Source: Sphingomonas palmae (GTDB lineage Bacteria > Pseudomonadota > Alphaproteobacteria > Sphingomonadales > Sphingomonadaceae). From it: a DNA stretch of 64,000 bases. This document shows positions 9,411-18,187 of this stretch, piece after piece. How positions within the stretch are numbered: the first letter of the stretch is position 1; each line of letters begins with the position of its first letter. Made by a program: the position numbers and the translations under genes. The notes beneath the pieces were generated by a model. It saw only the letters and a program-made list of their open reading frames with translations, was not told the DNA's origin and did no database searches. The DNA is taken from positions 310,001-374,000 of the forward strand of contig NZ_FNZZ01000003.1 in assembly GCF_900109565.1 (NCBI RefSeq), in the 5' to 3' direction.

Positions 9411-9561
9411 TCCGCGCCGCGACGACGATCGCGGCGCTGCCCACCAGGATCATCGATACGGCCGTGCCGAGCGCGACGAGTCCGCGCGGCGTGAGCTCTA
9501 TCCTCGCGCGCACCTGACTGCTGCCGATCCGCGCGCGCACCGTTGCTAGCTGTCGTGACAT
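9397..9561 (-). CDS. Possible 54-residue single-span membrane protein
   Basis: I do not recognise a family. On the minus strand an ATG at 9561 opens a 54-codon frame, MSRQLATVRARI..., with a basic N-terminal half and one hydrophobic span (about residues 29-47, GLVALGTAVSMILVGSAAI) ending in RINLR. It converges on adk and overlaps its last 14 bases. A composition with a plausible membrane anchor favours a real gene, but no strong ribosome-binding site is seen. Confidence 0.35.
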   Translation of the reverse strand: MSRQLATVRARIGSSQVRARIELTPRGLVALGTAVSMILVGSAAIVVAARINLR

Positions 9562-9841
9562 GCCGGTTGAACGCCGGCACGCACCATCCGTGTCCAAGAC
9601 GACATGACGAAGAGTTCATGCGCGGGTCACCGCCGTCGCACCTGCGCGCGGGTAGAGAAGGGGCATCGGATCGCCGAACGCGATATCGGGCACCACCCCC
9701 GCCTGATACTCCCGCGGCTCTGACTACCCGCCGCCCACACTCCCGGTGGCGTCGGGTTCGCCGGCGAGGGCCTTGCGCTCTCGCCGGCGCTTTTACGTCC
9801 GCTGCTCGACAAGTGTCATGCGGCGCGTAAGGGGGATGCGT
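9411..9841 (+). other. Long intergenic region after adk
   Basis: Apart from the possible minus-strand small protein at its left end, the stretch has no convincing gene. The part 9650-9728 contains complementary segments (GGGTAG near 9650 with CTACCC near 9723) and is followed by a terminator-like hairpin at 9759-9794. A structured RNA is possible, but I could match it to no known family (not SRP RNA, tmRNA or a tRNA). Confidence 0.3.
9759..9794 (+). terminator. Terminator-like hairpin before the small membrane protein gene
   Basis: CGCCGGCGAG (9759-9768) pairs perfectly with CTCGCCGGCG (9780-9789), with an 11-base loop, and is followed by C and TTTT. It could end the adk transcript after a long 3' untranslated region or end a short RNA made from the gap. 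Confidence 0.5.
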
Positions 9842-10075
9842 ATGGACGCTCTAACCCTGTTCGGCTTCGCGGCGGTGCTGTTCATGCTCGTCTGCTACAT
9901 GCTGGAGGACCGCGCGCCGTTCTGGACCTTGCTGTTCGCGCTCGGCTGCGTGGCGAGCGGCGTGTACGGGTTCCTGCAGGGTGCGTGGCCGTTCGCGATG
10001 GTGGAAATCATCTGGACCGTCGTCGCGTTGCAGCGCTGGGTAAAACTAAAACGACGCGCGGAACCACGCGCTTGA
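9842..10075 (+). CDS. Small CBU_0592-like integral membrane protein
   Basis: A 77-residue protein with three hydrophobic segments (about 2-20, 27-46 and 50-64). The C-terminal part, GAWPFAMVEIIWTVVALQRW, resembles the CBU_0592 family of small membrane proteins of unknown function. AAGGGGG lies 7 bases ahead of the ATG at 9842; an ATG at 9836 is too close to it. It lies between adk and rpsM, where rpmJ or infA is often found in other bacteria. Confidence 0.7.
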   Translation: MDALTLFGFAAVLFMLVCYMLEDRAPFWTLLFALGCVASGVYGFLQGAWPFAMVEIIWTVVALQRWVKLKRRAEPRA

Positions 10076-10249
10076 CTCGGCGTTTGCGCGCGCCTAACTG
10101 AACGACCTTCCGATAGACCGGTCCCGGTGGCGCTTCGTTGCGTGCGCCGCGCTTTTGCGTAAGGGCGGGTCGACCCGGAAGTGCAATGCGACGAGATGGG
10201 GCGCGTGGCAGCCATGCCGCACCCCGTGGAGCACAGGAGAACGAATTTC

Positions 10250-10618
10250 ATGGCACGTATCGCGGGTGTCAACATCCCGACCAACAAGCGCGTGATCATC
10301 GCGCTGACCTACATCCACGGCATCGGCCCGGCACACGCCAAGGCGTTGACGACCAAGCTGAACATCGCGGACGACCGCCGTGTGCAGGACCTGACCGATC
10401 AGGAAGTGTTGCAGATCCGCGAGGCGATCGACGCCGACTACACCGTCGAGGGTGATCTTCGTCGCGAGACTGCGATGAACATCAAGCGTCTGATGGATCT
10501 CGCCTGCTACCGCGGCCTGCGTCACCGCAAGGGTCTGCCGGTTCGCGGCCAGCGCACGCACACCAACGCGCGCACCCGCAAGGGCAAGGCAAAGCCGATC
10601 GCCGGCAAGAAGAAGTAA
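10250..10618 (+). CDS. rpsM: 30S ribosomal protein S13
   Basis: A 122-residue protein starting [15 protein letters not shown], with the helix-two-turn-helix region and the C-terminal tail [14 protein letters not shown] that reaches the P-site tRNA. An AGGAGA ribosome-binding site lies nine bases before the ATG. It opens the alpha operon after a 174-base gap. The stop codon is part of a 10-bp hairpin. Confidence 0.98.
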   Translation: MARIAGVNIPTNKRVIIALTYIHGIGPAHAKALTTKLNIADDRRVQDLTDQEVLQIREAIDADYTVEGDLRRETAMNIKRLMDLACYRGLRHRKGLPVRGQRTHTNARTRKGKAKPIAGKKK

Positions 10619-10638
10619 ATCGTCCGGGGGACGATTTA
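10616..10638 (+). other. Perfect hairpin overlapping the rpsM stop codon
   Basis: TAAATCGTCC (10616-10625) pairs with GGACGATTTA (10629-10638) across GGG; the TAA stop is the first part of the stem. There is no T-run after it, so a role in mRNA stability or coupling rather than termination is more likely. Confidence 0.55.
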
Positions 10639-10739
10639 CTCCGCCGGAGGCAGGCATCCCGGCAGCGCAACCTCTGCTTGCGCACCGGTTGATGGGCACG
10701 CCGCCGGCGTCACTTGGAATTTAGGTCAGGAACTACCAC

Positions 10740-11129
10740 ATGGCTCAGGCACCGCAGCGCATTCGTCGGCGCGAGCGCAAGAACATCACCGCGGGCGTCG
10801 CGCACGTGAACGCCAGCTTCAACAACACCATGATCACCATCACCGACGCGCAGGGCAATGCGATCAGCTGGTCTTCGGCCGGCATGATGGGGTTCAAGGG
10901 CTCGCGCAAGTCGACTCCGTACGCGGCGCAGGTCGCGGCCGAGGACGCGGGCAAGAAGGCCGCCGAGCACGGCGTACGCACGCTTGAGGTCGAGGTGAAG
11001 GGTCCGGGTTCGGGCCGCGAGTCGGCGCTGCGCGCGCTGCAGGCGGTCGGCTTCCAGATCACGTCGATCCGCGACGTGACCTCGATCCCGCACAACGGCG
11101 TGCGCCCGTCGAAGCGTCGCCGCGTCTGA
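10740..11129 (+). CDS. rpsK: 30S ribosomal protein S11
   Basis: A 129-residue protein, identical in length to E. coli S11, with [20 protein letters not shown], the [19 protein letters not shown] segment and the C-terminal [14 protein letters not shown]. It sits on the 30S platform with S18 and S21. It starts 121 bases after rpsM. rpsD is not between rpsK and rpoA, unlike in E. coli. Confidence 0.98.
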   Translation: MAQAPQRIRRRERKNITAGVAHVNASFNNTMITITDAQGNAISWSSAGMMGFKGSRKSTPYAAQVAAEDAGKKAAEHGVRTLEVEVKGPGSGRESALRALQAVGFQITSIRDVTSIPHNGVRPSKRRRV

Positions 11130-11220
11130 TGCTCTCGCGCCGCCGCTGACGAGCGGCTGCGTATCTTACCAGGCGGTGTCGCGTGCGCACGCGCTCCGCC
11201 CAACCCCAGGGGACGAGATC

Positions 11221-12285
11221 TTGTCTGTCAACGCAAAGAACTGGCAGGAACTGAAGAAGCCCAGCGGCCTCGAGAAGAAGAGCGGCGACGGGAAGCGCAA
11301 GGCGACGTTCATCGCCGAACCACTCGAGCGCGGCTTCGGCCTGACGCTCGGCAACGCGCTGCGGCGCGTGCTGCTGTCGAGCCTGCAGGGCGCGGCGGTG
11401 ACCTCGATCAAGATCGAGAACGTGCTGCACGAGTTCAGCTCGCTCGCCGGCGTTCGCGAGGACGTGACGGACATCGTCCTGAACGTGAAGCAGATCGCGA
11501 TCCGCATGCAGGGCGAAGGCCCGAAGCGGCTTCAGCTGTCCGCCACCGGTCCGGCCGAGGTGAAGGCGGGCGACATCGCGGTGTCGGGCGACATCGAGGT
11601 GATGAACCCCGAGCTGGTGATTTGCCACCTCGACGAGGGCGCGACGCTCAACATGGAGCTGACCGCCGACACGGGTAAGGGTTACGTCGCGGCGACTGCC
11701 AACCGCCCGGCCGACGCGCCGATCGGGCTGATCCCGGTCGACGCGCTCTACTCGCCGGTGCGCCAGGTGTCGTACAAGGTCGATCCGACCCGCGTCGGGC
11801 AGGATCTCGACTATGACAAGCTGACGCTGACGATCGAGACCGATGGCACCGTCACGCCCGAGGACGCGGTAGGCTACGCCGGGCGCATCCTGCAGGACCA
11901 GCTGGCGCTGTTCGTCCACTTCGACGATTCGTCGGTGACGCGTTCTGCACCGATCGGCGTCGCGGCGCCGGCGGCGAGCACGGGCGAGGTTGCGGGCGAC
12001 ACCGCGCAGATCAACCGTTACCTGCTCAAGAAGGTCGACGAGCTCGAACTGTCGGTCCGCTCGGCCAACTGCCTCAAGAACGACAACATCATCTATATCG
12101 GCGATCTGGTCGGCAAGACCGAGGCCGAGATGCTGCGCACGCCGAACTTCGGCCGCAAGTCGCTCAACGAGATCAAGGAGGTGCTCTCGAGCATGGGGCT
12201 GCGCCTCGGCATGGAGATCCCCGGCTGGCCGCCCGAGAATATCGAGGAGATGGCCAAGAAGCTCGAGCAGGAGATTATGGGCTAA
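11221..12285 (+). CDS. rpoA: DNA-directed RNA polymerase alpha subunit
   Basis: Alpha dimerises to nucleate RNA polymerase assembly, and its C-terminal domain binds UP elements and activators. I place the start at TTG 11221 ([14 protein letters not shown]) behind GGGGACGAG; the ATG at 11176 would add 15 unlikely residues. The 354-residue protein has the N-terminal assembly domain with [19 protein letters not shown] (about 37-55), a linker near 243-262, and the alpha-CTD with [15 protein letters not shown] and [14 protein letters not shown]. Confidence 0.97.
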   Translation: MSVNAKNWQELKKPSGLEKKSGDGKRKATFIAEPLERGFGLTLGNALRRVLLSSLQGAAVTSIKIENVLHEFSSLAGVREDVTDIVLNVKQIAIRMQGEGPKRLQLSATGPAEVKAGDIAVSGDIEVMNPELVICHLDEGATLNMELTADTGKGYVAATANRPADAPIGLIPVDALYSPVRQVSYKVDPTRVGQDLDYDKLTLTIETDGTVTPEDAVGYAGRILQDQLALFVHFDDSSVTRSAPIGVAAPAASTGEVAGDTAQINRYLLKKVDELELSVRSANCLKNDNIIYIGDLVGKTEAEMLRTPNFGRKSLNEIKEVLSSMGLRLGMEIPGWPPENIEEMAKKLEQEIMG

Positions 12286-12335
12286 GCCGCATCGGATTAG
12301 CGTTGCTAACCCGAAGTCGGCGCCAGCCCGGCCGG

Positions 12336-12385
12336 CGGATCGGCCCAGCCGATCCGACCGACGACGCGGAATTCACTTCCGCGTC
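12336..12385 (+). other. Two tandem hairpins in the rpoA-rplQ gap
   Basis: CGGATCGGC (12336-12344) pairs with GCCGATCCG (12348-12356) over CCA. GACGCGGAA (12363-12371) pairs with TTCCGCGTC (12377-12385) over TTCAC. Both stems are perfect 9-bp helices in the 214-base gap. Neither has a T-run, so they are more likely RNA-processing or stability elements than terminators. Confidence 0.5.
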
Positions 12386-12499
12386 CCGGCCGCACTCAAA
12401 GGGCTCCCTATCAGGAGCGACGGACATCAGGTGGCCCACCGTCCCACCAGGCCCGGGGTACCTCACACGGCCCCCTGACGAACGAGAAGGAAGCACATC

Positions 12500-12919
12500 A
12501 TGCGTCACCGTGTAGGCGGTCGTAAACTCCAGCGTACCTCGGCCCACCGCCAGGCGCTGTTCCGCAACATGTCGGCCGCGCTGATCAAGCACGAGCAGAT
12601 CACCACCACGCTTGCCAAGGCGAAGGAGCTTCGCCCGTACGTCGAAAAGCTGGTGACGCTGGGCAAGAAGGGCGGCCTGTCGAACCGTCGTCTGGCGCAC
12701 GCGCGCCTGCTCGACGACGCGCAGCTGCAGAAGCTGTTCGACACGCTGGCGACCCGCTACGCGTCGCGCAACGGCGGTTACACCCGCGTCATCAAGGCCG
12801 GCATCCGCGCCTCGGACGCGTCGCCGATGGCGGTCATCGAGTTCGTCGATCGCGACGTGTCGGCCAAGGGCCAGGACTCGGGTCCGGTCATGGCTGACGA
12901 GAATTTTGACGCCGCATAA
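12500..12919 (+). CDS. rplQ: 50S ribosomal protein L17
   Basis: A 139-residue protein starting [24 protein letters not shown], with the [15 protein letters not shown] segment (here [23 protein letters not shown]). L17 lies near the peptide exit tunnel. The C-terminal extension past residue 117 is acidic. It ends the alpha operon, and a terminator-like hairpin follows about 100 bases later. An AGAAGGAAG ribosome-binding site precedes the ATG. Confidence 0.98.
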   Translation: MRHRVGGRKLQRTSAHRQALFRNMSAALIKHEQITTTLAKAKELRPYVEKLVTLGKKGGLSNRRLAHARLLDDAQLQKLFDTLATRYASRNGGYTRVIKAGIRASDASPMAVIEFVDRDVSAKGQDSGPVMADENFDAA

Positions 12920-13025
12920 GCGCACGTGAGTAGCGCAAGCTAGTCACGAGACGCTAAAGGCCGGCCAGCGGCGCACTGCGCCGACTGACGGCGCGGCTCT
13001 GCCGCGGCGGGGCCGAAGACACAAG

Positions 13026-13056
13026 GAGCCGCTCCAGCAATGGGGCGGCTCTTCTC
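13026..13056 (+). terminator. Terminator-like hairpin after the alpha operon
   Basis: GAGCCGCTCC (13026-13035) pairs with GGGGCGGCTC (13042-13051), with one G-T pair and the six-base loop AGCAAT, followed by TTCTC. It lies between rplQ and the LysE-family gene and is the most likely end of the ribosomal transcript. Confidence 0.6.
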
Positions 13057-13078
13057 GTATCGAAACAGAAGGTTCGAG

Positions 13079-13708
13079 ATGACGCTTCACACCTGGTGGC
13101 TGTTCGTCGTCGCGGTGTTCCTGCTGTGCGGCACGCCTGGTCCCAACATGCTCCACATCCTGTCACGCAGCGTCGAGGTCGGGGTGCGCCGGACGACCTT
13201 CGCGATGGCGGGGTGCCTGTCGGCGATGCTGATCGTCCTCGCCGCCGCCGCGACCGGGCTGACGACGCTGCTGCGCGCGATCCCTGGCGCGTTTGACGTG
13301 CTGCGCTACGTTGGTGTCGCCTATCTGATCTATCTCGGCATCAAGGCGTGGCGAGCCAAGGAGGCGCCGCTCGATGTCGGCACGGGCACGCTGCCGCGCA
13401 CGGTGTCGAAGCGCGCGCTGTTCCGCGGCGGCTTCGCGATCGGCATCAGCAATCCCAAGCTGATCCTGTTCGCTGCGGCATTCCTGCCGCAGTTCGTCTC
13501 GCGCAGCGTGCCCGAGGGACCGCAGTTCGCGATTCTGGTCGTCACGTTCGTCGCGATGGAATGCCTGTGGTACGGCGTCTACGCGCTCGGCGGACGTTCG
13601 CTGTCACGCTACATGGCGCGTCCGCGTGTGCGACGCGTGTTCGATCGCGCGACCGGGGCGATCTTCGTCGCATTCGGCGCTGCACTGTTCACCGCGCGGT
13701 TGGCGTAG
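13079..13708 (+). CDS. LysE/RhtB-family amino-acid exporter
   Basis: A 209-residue integral membrane protein with about six hydrophobic segments. The N-terminal motif CGTPGPNMLHILSRSVEVGVR is the LysE signature (PGPN). Family members export amino acids such as lysine, homoserine or threonine; the substrate here is unknown. The ATG at 13079 has AGAAGG seven bases upstream, which rules out the longer frame through the terminator. Confidence 0.88.
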   Translation: MTLHTWWLFVVAVFLLCGTPGPNMLHILSRSVEVGVRRTTFAMAGCLSAMLIVLAAAATGLTTLLRAIPGAFDVLRYVGVAYLIYLGIKAWRAKEAPLDVGTGTLPRTVSKRALFRGGFAIGISNPKLILFAAAFLPQFVSRSVPEGPQFAILVVTFVAMECLWYGVYALGGRSLSRYMARPRVRRVFDRATGAIFVAFGAALFTARLA

Positions 13709-13777
13709 CGGCGGACCGATCAGGGCTGTCCTACACCTCCTGACCGCGTCATTGCTCCTCGCATTGCCTCTCATTCG

Positions 13778-13816
13778 TATAATCCCGCAGGTGCGCCCGC
13801 CCGCACGCGCACCTGC
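13778..13816 (+). promoter_or_regulatory. Possible guaA promoter -10 and leader hairpin
   Basis: A consensus TATAAT lies at 13778-13783, although no good -35 hexamer is seen at 16-18 bases. Just downstream GCAGGTGCGC (13787-13796) pairs perfectly with GCGCACCTGC (13807-13816). The hairpin would be at the very start of the guaA transcript. No purine riboswitch motif is present. Confidence 0.35.
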
Positions 13817-13875
13817 GTTAAGGTGTGACCTCTGCGACCTTTCACGTGAGCCGCGCAGTCGCTACACGCGCGCGG

Positions 13876-15432
13876 ATGGAGCATCCTGACAGTATCCTCA
13901 TCGTCGATTTCGGCAGCCAGGTGACCCAGCTGATCGCGCGCCGCGTGCGCGAGGCGGGTGTCTACAGCGAGGTCGCGCCGTTTAATTCCGCCGCGGAAGC
14001 GTTCGAGCGGATGCAGCCGAAGGGCATCATCCTGTCGGGCGGCCCTTCGTCGGTGACGCTGGAGCACAGCCCGCGCGCGCCGCAGCACCTGTTTGAGGCA
14101 GGCGTCCCGATCCTGGGCATCTGCTACGGCCAGCAGCTGATGAGCACGCAGCTTGGCGGCAATGTTGTGATCTCGGGCGACGGCGGCGAGTTCGGCCACG
14201 CGATGCTCGACGTGAAGGCCGAGTGCGCCTTGTTCGACGGCTTGTGGGAGGTCGGCTCGCGCCACCAGGTGTGGATGAGCCACGGCGACAAGGTCGACGC
14301 GCTGCCCCCCGGCTTCGTGCCCGTCGCGACATCAGAGGGCGCGCCGTTCGCGATGGTCGCCGACGAGGAGCGCCGCTTCTACGGCGTGCAGTTCCACCCG
14401 GAGGTGGTTCACACTCCGGACGGTGCCAAGCTGATCGCCAATTTCGCGCGCCACGTCTGCGGCCTCGCCGGCGACTGGACGATGGCGGAGTTCCGCGAGA
14501 CCAAGATCGCCGAGATCCGCGAGCAGGTCGGCAGTGGCCGCGTCATCTGCGGCCTGTCGGGCGGCGTCGACTCGGCAGTCGCGGCAGTGCTGATCCACGA
14601 GGCGATCGGCGACCAGCTGACCTGCGTCTTCGTCGATCACGGACTGATGCGCAGCGGCGAGGCCGAGCAGGTCGTGTCGCTGTTCCGCGGCGCATACAAC
14701 ATCCCGCTGATCCACGTGAACGCCGAAGACCTGTTCATGGGCGGGCTTGCCGGCGTCACCGATCCCGAGGCCAAGCGCAAGTTCATCGGCAAGACCTTCA
14801 TCGAGGTGTTCGAGGATGAGGCGAAGAAGATTGGCGGTGCCGATTTCCTCGCGCAGGGCACGCTCTACCCCGACGTGATCGAGAGCGTCAGCTTCACCGG
14901 AGGTCCCTCGGTGACGATCAAGAGCCACCACAATGTAGGCGGCCTGCCCGAACGCATGAACATGAAGCTGGTCGAGCCGCTGCGCGAGCTCTTCAAGGAC
15001 GAAGTCCGCGCACTCGGTCGCGAGCTGGGGCTGCCCGAGCACTTCGTTGGGCGCCACCCGTTCCCTGGGCCGGGCCTCGCGATCCGCATCCCCGGCGAGG
15101 TGACCAAGGAACGCTGCGATATCCTGCGCAAGGCGGACGCGATCTACCTCGAGGAAATCCGCAATGCCGGGCTCTATGACGCGATCTGGCAGGCGTTCGC
15201 GGTGCTGCTGCCGGTGCGCTCGGTCGGCGTGATGGGCGACGGGCGCACCTACGATTCGGTGCTGGCGCTGCGTGCGGTCACCTCGACCGATGGCATGACC
15301 GCGCAGGCATTCGAGTTTCCCGGCGGCTTCCTCGCGCGCGTGTCGACGCGGATCGTCAACGAGGTGAGGGGGGTCAACCGCGTGACCTACGATTACACCT
15401 CCAAGCCGCCCGGCACGATCGAGTGGGAATGA
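13876..15432 (+). CDS. guaA: GMP synthase (glutamine-hydrolysing)
   Basis: The enzyme converts XMP, ATP and glutamine to GMP. The 518-residue protein has an N-terminal class I glutamine amidotransferase domain with the nucleophile motif GICYGQQLM and the His motif [10 protein letters not shown] (about 1-200). It then has the ATP-pyrophosphatase domain with PP-loop [10 protein letters not shown] (about 230) and the C-terminal dimerisation domain ending [10 protein letters not shown] chose ATG 13876 ([15 protein letters not shown]) because it matches the family start. A stable hairpin covers its stop. Confidence 0.97.
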   Translation: MEHPDSILIVDFGSQVTQLIARRVREAGVYSEVAPFNSAAEAFERMQPKGIILSGGPSSVTLEHSPRAPQHLFEAGVPILGICYGQQLMSTQLGGNVVISGDGGEFGHAMLDVKAECALFDGLWEVGSRHQVWMSHGDKVDALPPGFVPVATSEGAPFAMVADEERRFYGVQFHPEVVHTPDGAKLIANFARHVCGLAGDWTMAEFRETKIAEIREQVGSGRVICGLSGGVDSAVAAVLIHEAIGDQLTCVFVDHGLMRSGEAEQVVSLFRGAYNIPLIHVNAEDLFMGGLAGVTDPEAKRKFIGKTFIEVFEDEAKKIGGADFLAQGTLYPDVIESVSFTGGPSVTIKSHHNVGGLPERMNMKLVEPLRELFKDEVRALGRELGLPEHFVGRHPFPGPGLAIRIPGEVTKERCDILRKADAIYLEEIRNAGLYDAIWQAFAVLLPVRSVGVMGDGRTYDSVLALRAVTSTDGMTAQAFEFPGGFLARVSTRIVNEVRGVNRVTYDYTSKPPGTIEWE

Positions 15433-15473
15433 ACCGGAAAACGCGAGCAGCCGGGGGCTGCTCGCCCGGTTCA
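15430..15473 (+). other. Long hairpin at the 3' end of guaA
   Basis: TGAACCGG (15430-15437) pairs with CCGGTTCA (15466-15473), and inside it GCGAGCAGCC (15443-15452) pairs with GGCTGCTCGC (15456-15465), with AAAAC bulged on the left. The guaA TGA is the first triplet. The tail TTCGGTC is not a good U-run, so it may protect the 3' end or only partly terminate. Confidence 0.55.
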
Positions 15474-15500
15474 TTCGGTCGTGCAAGCTACCGCAGGCGT

Positions 15501-16367
15501 ATGAGCGCAACAGCGGTGAAGAACCTGCTGCGCCGCGCCGTGATTGCTGGAACAACGCTCGCCGTACCCACGCTCGCTTCCGCCGCGACTCCGAACCCGC
15601 CCGCCTGGACGCGACCCGCTTCGCCGATCCACCTCGTCGGCCCGATCTGGTACGTCGGCACCGAAGGGCTCGCCAGCTACCTCATCAGAACGCGCGACGG
15701 CGCGATCCTGCTCGACGCGACGATGGCGGAGAATGTGCCCGCGATCGAGCGCAACATCCGCGCGGTCGGCCTGTCGCTCGACCGGGTCAGGCTGCTGCTG
15801 GTCAGCCACGCGCACTTCGACCACGCGGCGGGCGACGCCGCGATGGCGCACGACACGGGCGCGCGAGTGATCGCGGGGGTGGGCGATGTCGCCGCGCTGG
15901 AGAGCGGCATCCCGCCGGGTGAGACGAGTTACGGCGTTATCCGCTTTCCCGCGGTCAAGGTCGCTCGTGCCGTACGCGATGGCGAGCGCGTGACGCTTGG
16001 CGGTGTCACGCTGCGCGCGATCGCGACGCCGGGGCACACGCCGGGCTGCACCAGCTGGTCGGCTCGCGTCGTCGAGCGCGGGCGTCCGCTGACGGTGCTG
16101 TTCCCGTGCAGCGTCTCGGTCGCGGGCAACCGCCTGATCGGCAATCGTCGCTATCCCGGCATCGTCGCAGACCTACGCGCGAGCATCGCGCGACTTGCAC
16201 GGGAACCGACCAACGTCGTGCTGCCGTTCCACCCCGAACAGGCCGACGTGCGCCGGCGCGCGGCCGAGCATCGACTGGTCGCACCGGCGCTGCTTCCCGC
16301 GCTGATGCGGACCGCGAGCACCGATTTCGAGCGCGAGCTGGCGCGGCAGGCGAAAGAGGCTCGATGA
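15501..16367 (+). CDS. Subclass B3 metallo-beta-lactamase-like protein
   Basis: A 288-residue secreted MBL-fold hydrolase. A twin-arginine-poor Sec signal peptide with cleavage near TLASAA-TP occupies residues 1-30. Zinc ligands typical of subclass B3 are visible: HAHFDH (the HxHxDH motif), GHTPGCTSW (third histidine) and PFHPEQ (position 263 equivalent). The GNRRYPGIVADLR segment also resembles B3 enzymes. The last region departs from the usual PHPG motif, so beta-lactam hydrolysis is likely but not certain; it could act on another substrate in the periplasm. ATG 15501 is the start that gives a signal peptide. It overlaps the next gene by four bases (ATGA). Confidence 0.82.
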   Translation: MSATAVKNLLRRAVIAGTTLAVPTLASAATPNPPAWTRPASPIHLVGPIWYVGTEGLASYLIRTRDGAILLDATMAENVPAIERNIRAVGLSLDRVRLLLVSHAHFDHAAGDAAMAHDTGARVIAGVGDVAALESGIPPGETSYGVIRFPAVKVARAVRDGERVTLGGVTLRAIATPGHTPGCTSWSARVVERGRPLTVLFPCSVSVAGNRLIGNRRYPGIVADLRASIARLAREPTNVVLPFHPEQADVRRRAAEHRLVAPALLPALMRTASTDFERELARQAKEAR

Positions 16368-16717
16368 CCGCTCCTGTCACGATGTACGGCATCCCCAATT
16401 GCGACACGATCAAGAAGGCGCGCGCCTGGCTCGTCGAGCACGATGTGACCTTCATCTTTCACGATTACCGAAAGGATGGTCTCGACCGCGCGCTCCTCGA
16501 CGAGCTGATCGACCGTGTCGGTTGGGAGGTGCTGCTCAACCGCGCGGGAACCACCTTCTGCAAGCTGCCGGAGGAAGACCGCGCCGAGCTGGACCGTGAA
16601 CGCGCGACCGCGCTGATGCTGGCGCAGCCCGGCATGATCAAGCGACCGGTGCTCGTGGCCGGAGGAATGACGGAGGTCGGCTTCAAGCCGGATCGCTACG
16701 CCGCGCTGTTCGGCTGA
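16364..16717 (+). CDS. ArsC/Spx family reductase (YffB-like)
   Basis: A 117-residue thioredoxin-fold protein beginning MTAPVTMYGIPNCDTIKKAR with a single conserved N-terminal cysteine (C13) in the YGIPNCDT motif. The C-terminal MIKRPVL corresponds to the cis-Pro region of ArsC. YffB-type members are thought to be thiol reductases rather than arsenate reductases. The ATGA overlap with the B3 metallo-beta-lactamase gene implies co-translation. Confidence 0.87.
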   Translation: MTAPVTMYGIPNCDTIKKARAWLVEHDVTFIFHDYRKDGLDRALLDELIDRVGWEVLLNRAGTTFCKLPEEDRAELDRERATALMLAQPGMIKRPVLVAGGMTEVGFKPDRYAALFG

Positions 16718-16767
16718 TTGCGTCGCTCGTCCGAAACGCGCACGATGCGCGGTGAAGGGGAGGGCAG

Positions 16768-17202
16768 ATGAACGATCGATCGACCCGTTCGACGGCGTGG
16801 TTCCGCGGCGCCGCCGTCGTGCTGTTGCTTTGGGGCTTTGCGGGCTGCTTCGCCTGCATACAGCAGTTCCGACTCGGCGCCGACGCGATGGGTCCCGCGA
16901 GCGATTACGACCGCGCGCTCTACGCATCGCTGCCGGTGTGGTACAATGCGGTCTACGCGGTCGCGGTCGGCTGCGGGCTGTTCGCCGCGATCGCCCTGCT
17001 GGCGCGATCGGTGCTGGCGGTACCGCTCGCCTGCCTGTCGCTCGCCGGCGTGCTGATCCAATTCGGCTGGCTGTTCGCAACCAGCGACATCATCCGTCAC
17101 AAGGGCGCGGGCGTCGTCGCCTTTCCGCTGTTCATCGTCGCGGTCGCCGCCTTCGCCGTCTGGCTCGCGCGCCTCGCGCGTGCGCGCGGCTGGATCAGGT
17201 GA
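16768..17202 (+). CDS. Integral membrane protein of unknown function
   Basis: A 144-residue protein with four hydrophobic segments (about 12-34, 59-77, 81-105 and 112-136) and a polar first loop. I recognise no catalytic motif. GGGGAGGG five bases before the ATG supports the start. It lies between an ArsC-like reductase and panB, reading the same way, with a 22-base gap to panB, so it may be co-transcribed with panB. Confidence 0.75.
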   Translation: MNDRSTRSTAWFRGAAVVLLLWGFAGCFACIQQFRLGADAMGPASDYDRALYASLPVWYNAVYAVAVGCGLFAAIALLARSVLAVPLACLSLAGVLIQFGWLFATSDIIRHKGAGVVAFPLFIVAVAAFAVWLARLARARGWIR

Positions 17203-17224
17203 GCGGGCGGGCCTAAGAGGGCGC

Positions 17225-18103
17225 ATGTCCACGACCTTCACCATCGACACATCGACCAGCCGCGCGACACCCGTCGCCGCACCGATGAAGCGGCTGACCG
17301 TGCCGGCGCTGCGCGCGCGCAAGGCGGCGATCGCCGCGGGCAAGGGCGAGCCGCTCGTCATGCTGACCGCGTACACGGTGCGGATGGCGCAGCTGCTCGA
17401 CCCGCATTGCGACATGCTGCTGGTCGGGGACAGCCTGGGGCAGGTGATCTACGGCTTGCCCTCGACCGTGCCGGTGACGCTCGCGATGATGGCGGCGCAC
17501 GGCGCGGCAGTGGTGCGCGGCAGCTACCATTCGGTCGTCGTCATCGACATGCCGTTCGGCAGTTACGAGGCATCGCCGCAGCAGGCGTTCGAGAGCGCGG
17601 CTTACCTGCTTAAGGAAACGGGCGCCGCCGCGGTCAAGCTGGAGGGCGGCGCCGCGATGGCGCCGACCGTCGCCTTCCTGTCGGAGCGCGGCATTCCGGT
17701 GGTGGGCCACGTCGGGCTGACGCCGCAGGCGGTCAACGCGCTCGGCGGCTACGGCGCGCGCGGCCGCTCGGACGCGGAGGCGGAGAAGATCGTCTCGGAT
17801 GCTGAGAGCATCGCTGCGGCGGGCGCTTTCGCGGTGGTGATCGAGGGGGTCGTGGAGCCGATCGCGCAGGCGATTACGCGCAAGATCGCGGTGCCGACGA
17901 TCGGGATCGGTGCCTCGTCCGACTGCGACGGGCAGGTGCTGGTCGCGGAGGACATGCTCGGGCTGTTCGAGCGCACGCCGCGCTTCGTCAAACGCTACGG
18001 CGACATGGCGGGCTACGTCGCCGAACGCGTCGAAACCTATGCCGCCGAAGTACGCGCGCGCAGCTTTCCCACGGCCGACCAGACCTACGCGCCGAAGGCG
18101 TGA
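17225..18103 (+). CDS. panB: 3-methyl-2-oxobutanoate hydroxymethyltransferase
   Basis: PanB transfers a hydroxymethyl group from 5,10-methylene-THF to ketoisovalerate, the first committed step of pantothenate synthesis. The 292-residue protein shows the metal- and substrate-binding motif [13 protein letters not shown], the KLEGG motif and GHVGLTPQ. It has about 35 extra N-terminal residues before [13 protein letters not shown]. The start ATG 17225 is the best of the candidates; no other pan gene is adjacent. Confidence 0.95.
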   Translation: MSTTFTIDTSTSRATPVAAPMKRLTVPALRARKAAIAAGKGEPLVMLTAYTVRMAQLLDPHCDMLLVGDSLGQVIYGLPSTVPVTLAMMAAHGAAVVRGSYHSVVVIDMPFGSYEASPQQAFESAAYLLKETGAAAVKLEGGAAMAPTVAFLSERGIPVVGHVGLTPQAVNALGGYGARGRSDAEAEKIVSDAESIAAAGAFAVVIEGVVEPIAQAITRKIAVPTIGIGASSDCDGQVLVAEDMLGLFERTPRFVKRYGDMAGYVAERVETYAAEVRARSFPTADQTYAPKA

Positions 18104-18105
18104 GG

Positions 18106-18135
18106 AGGGGGCGGCAGCGGCGCCTCTTTCGTTTC
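18106..18135 (+). terminator. Weak terminator-like hairpin after panB
   Basis: AGGGGGCG (18106-18113) can pair with CGCCTCTT (18121-18128) using two G-T pairs, followed by TCGTTTC. The stem is weaker than others in this window, so only partial termination is likely. Confidence 0.35.
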
Positions 18136-18187
18136 GCACTGCGCCGGGTTAAGGCCGCGCGACTTTTTCGAGCATGTGGAGCAAGAC

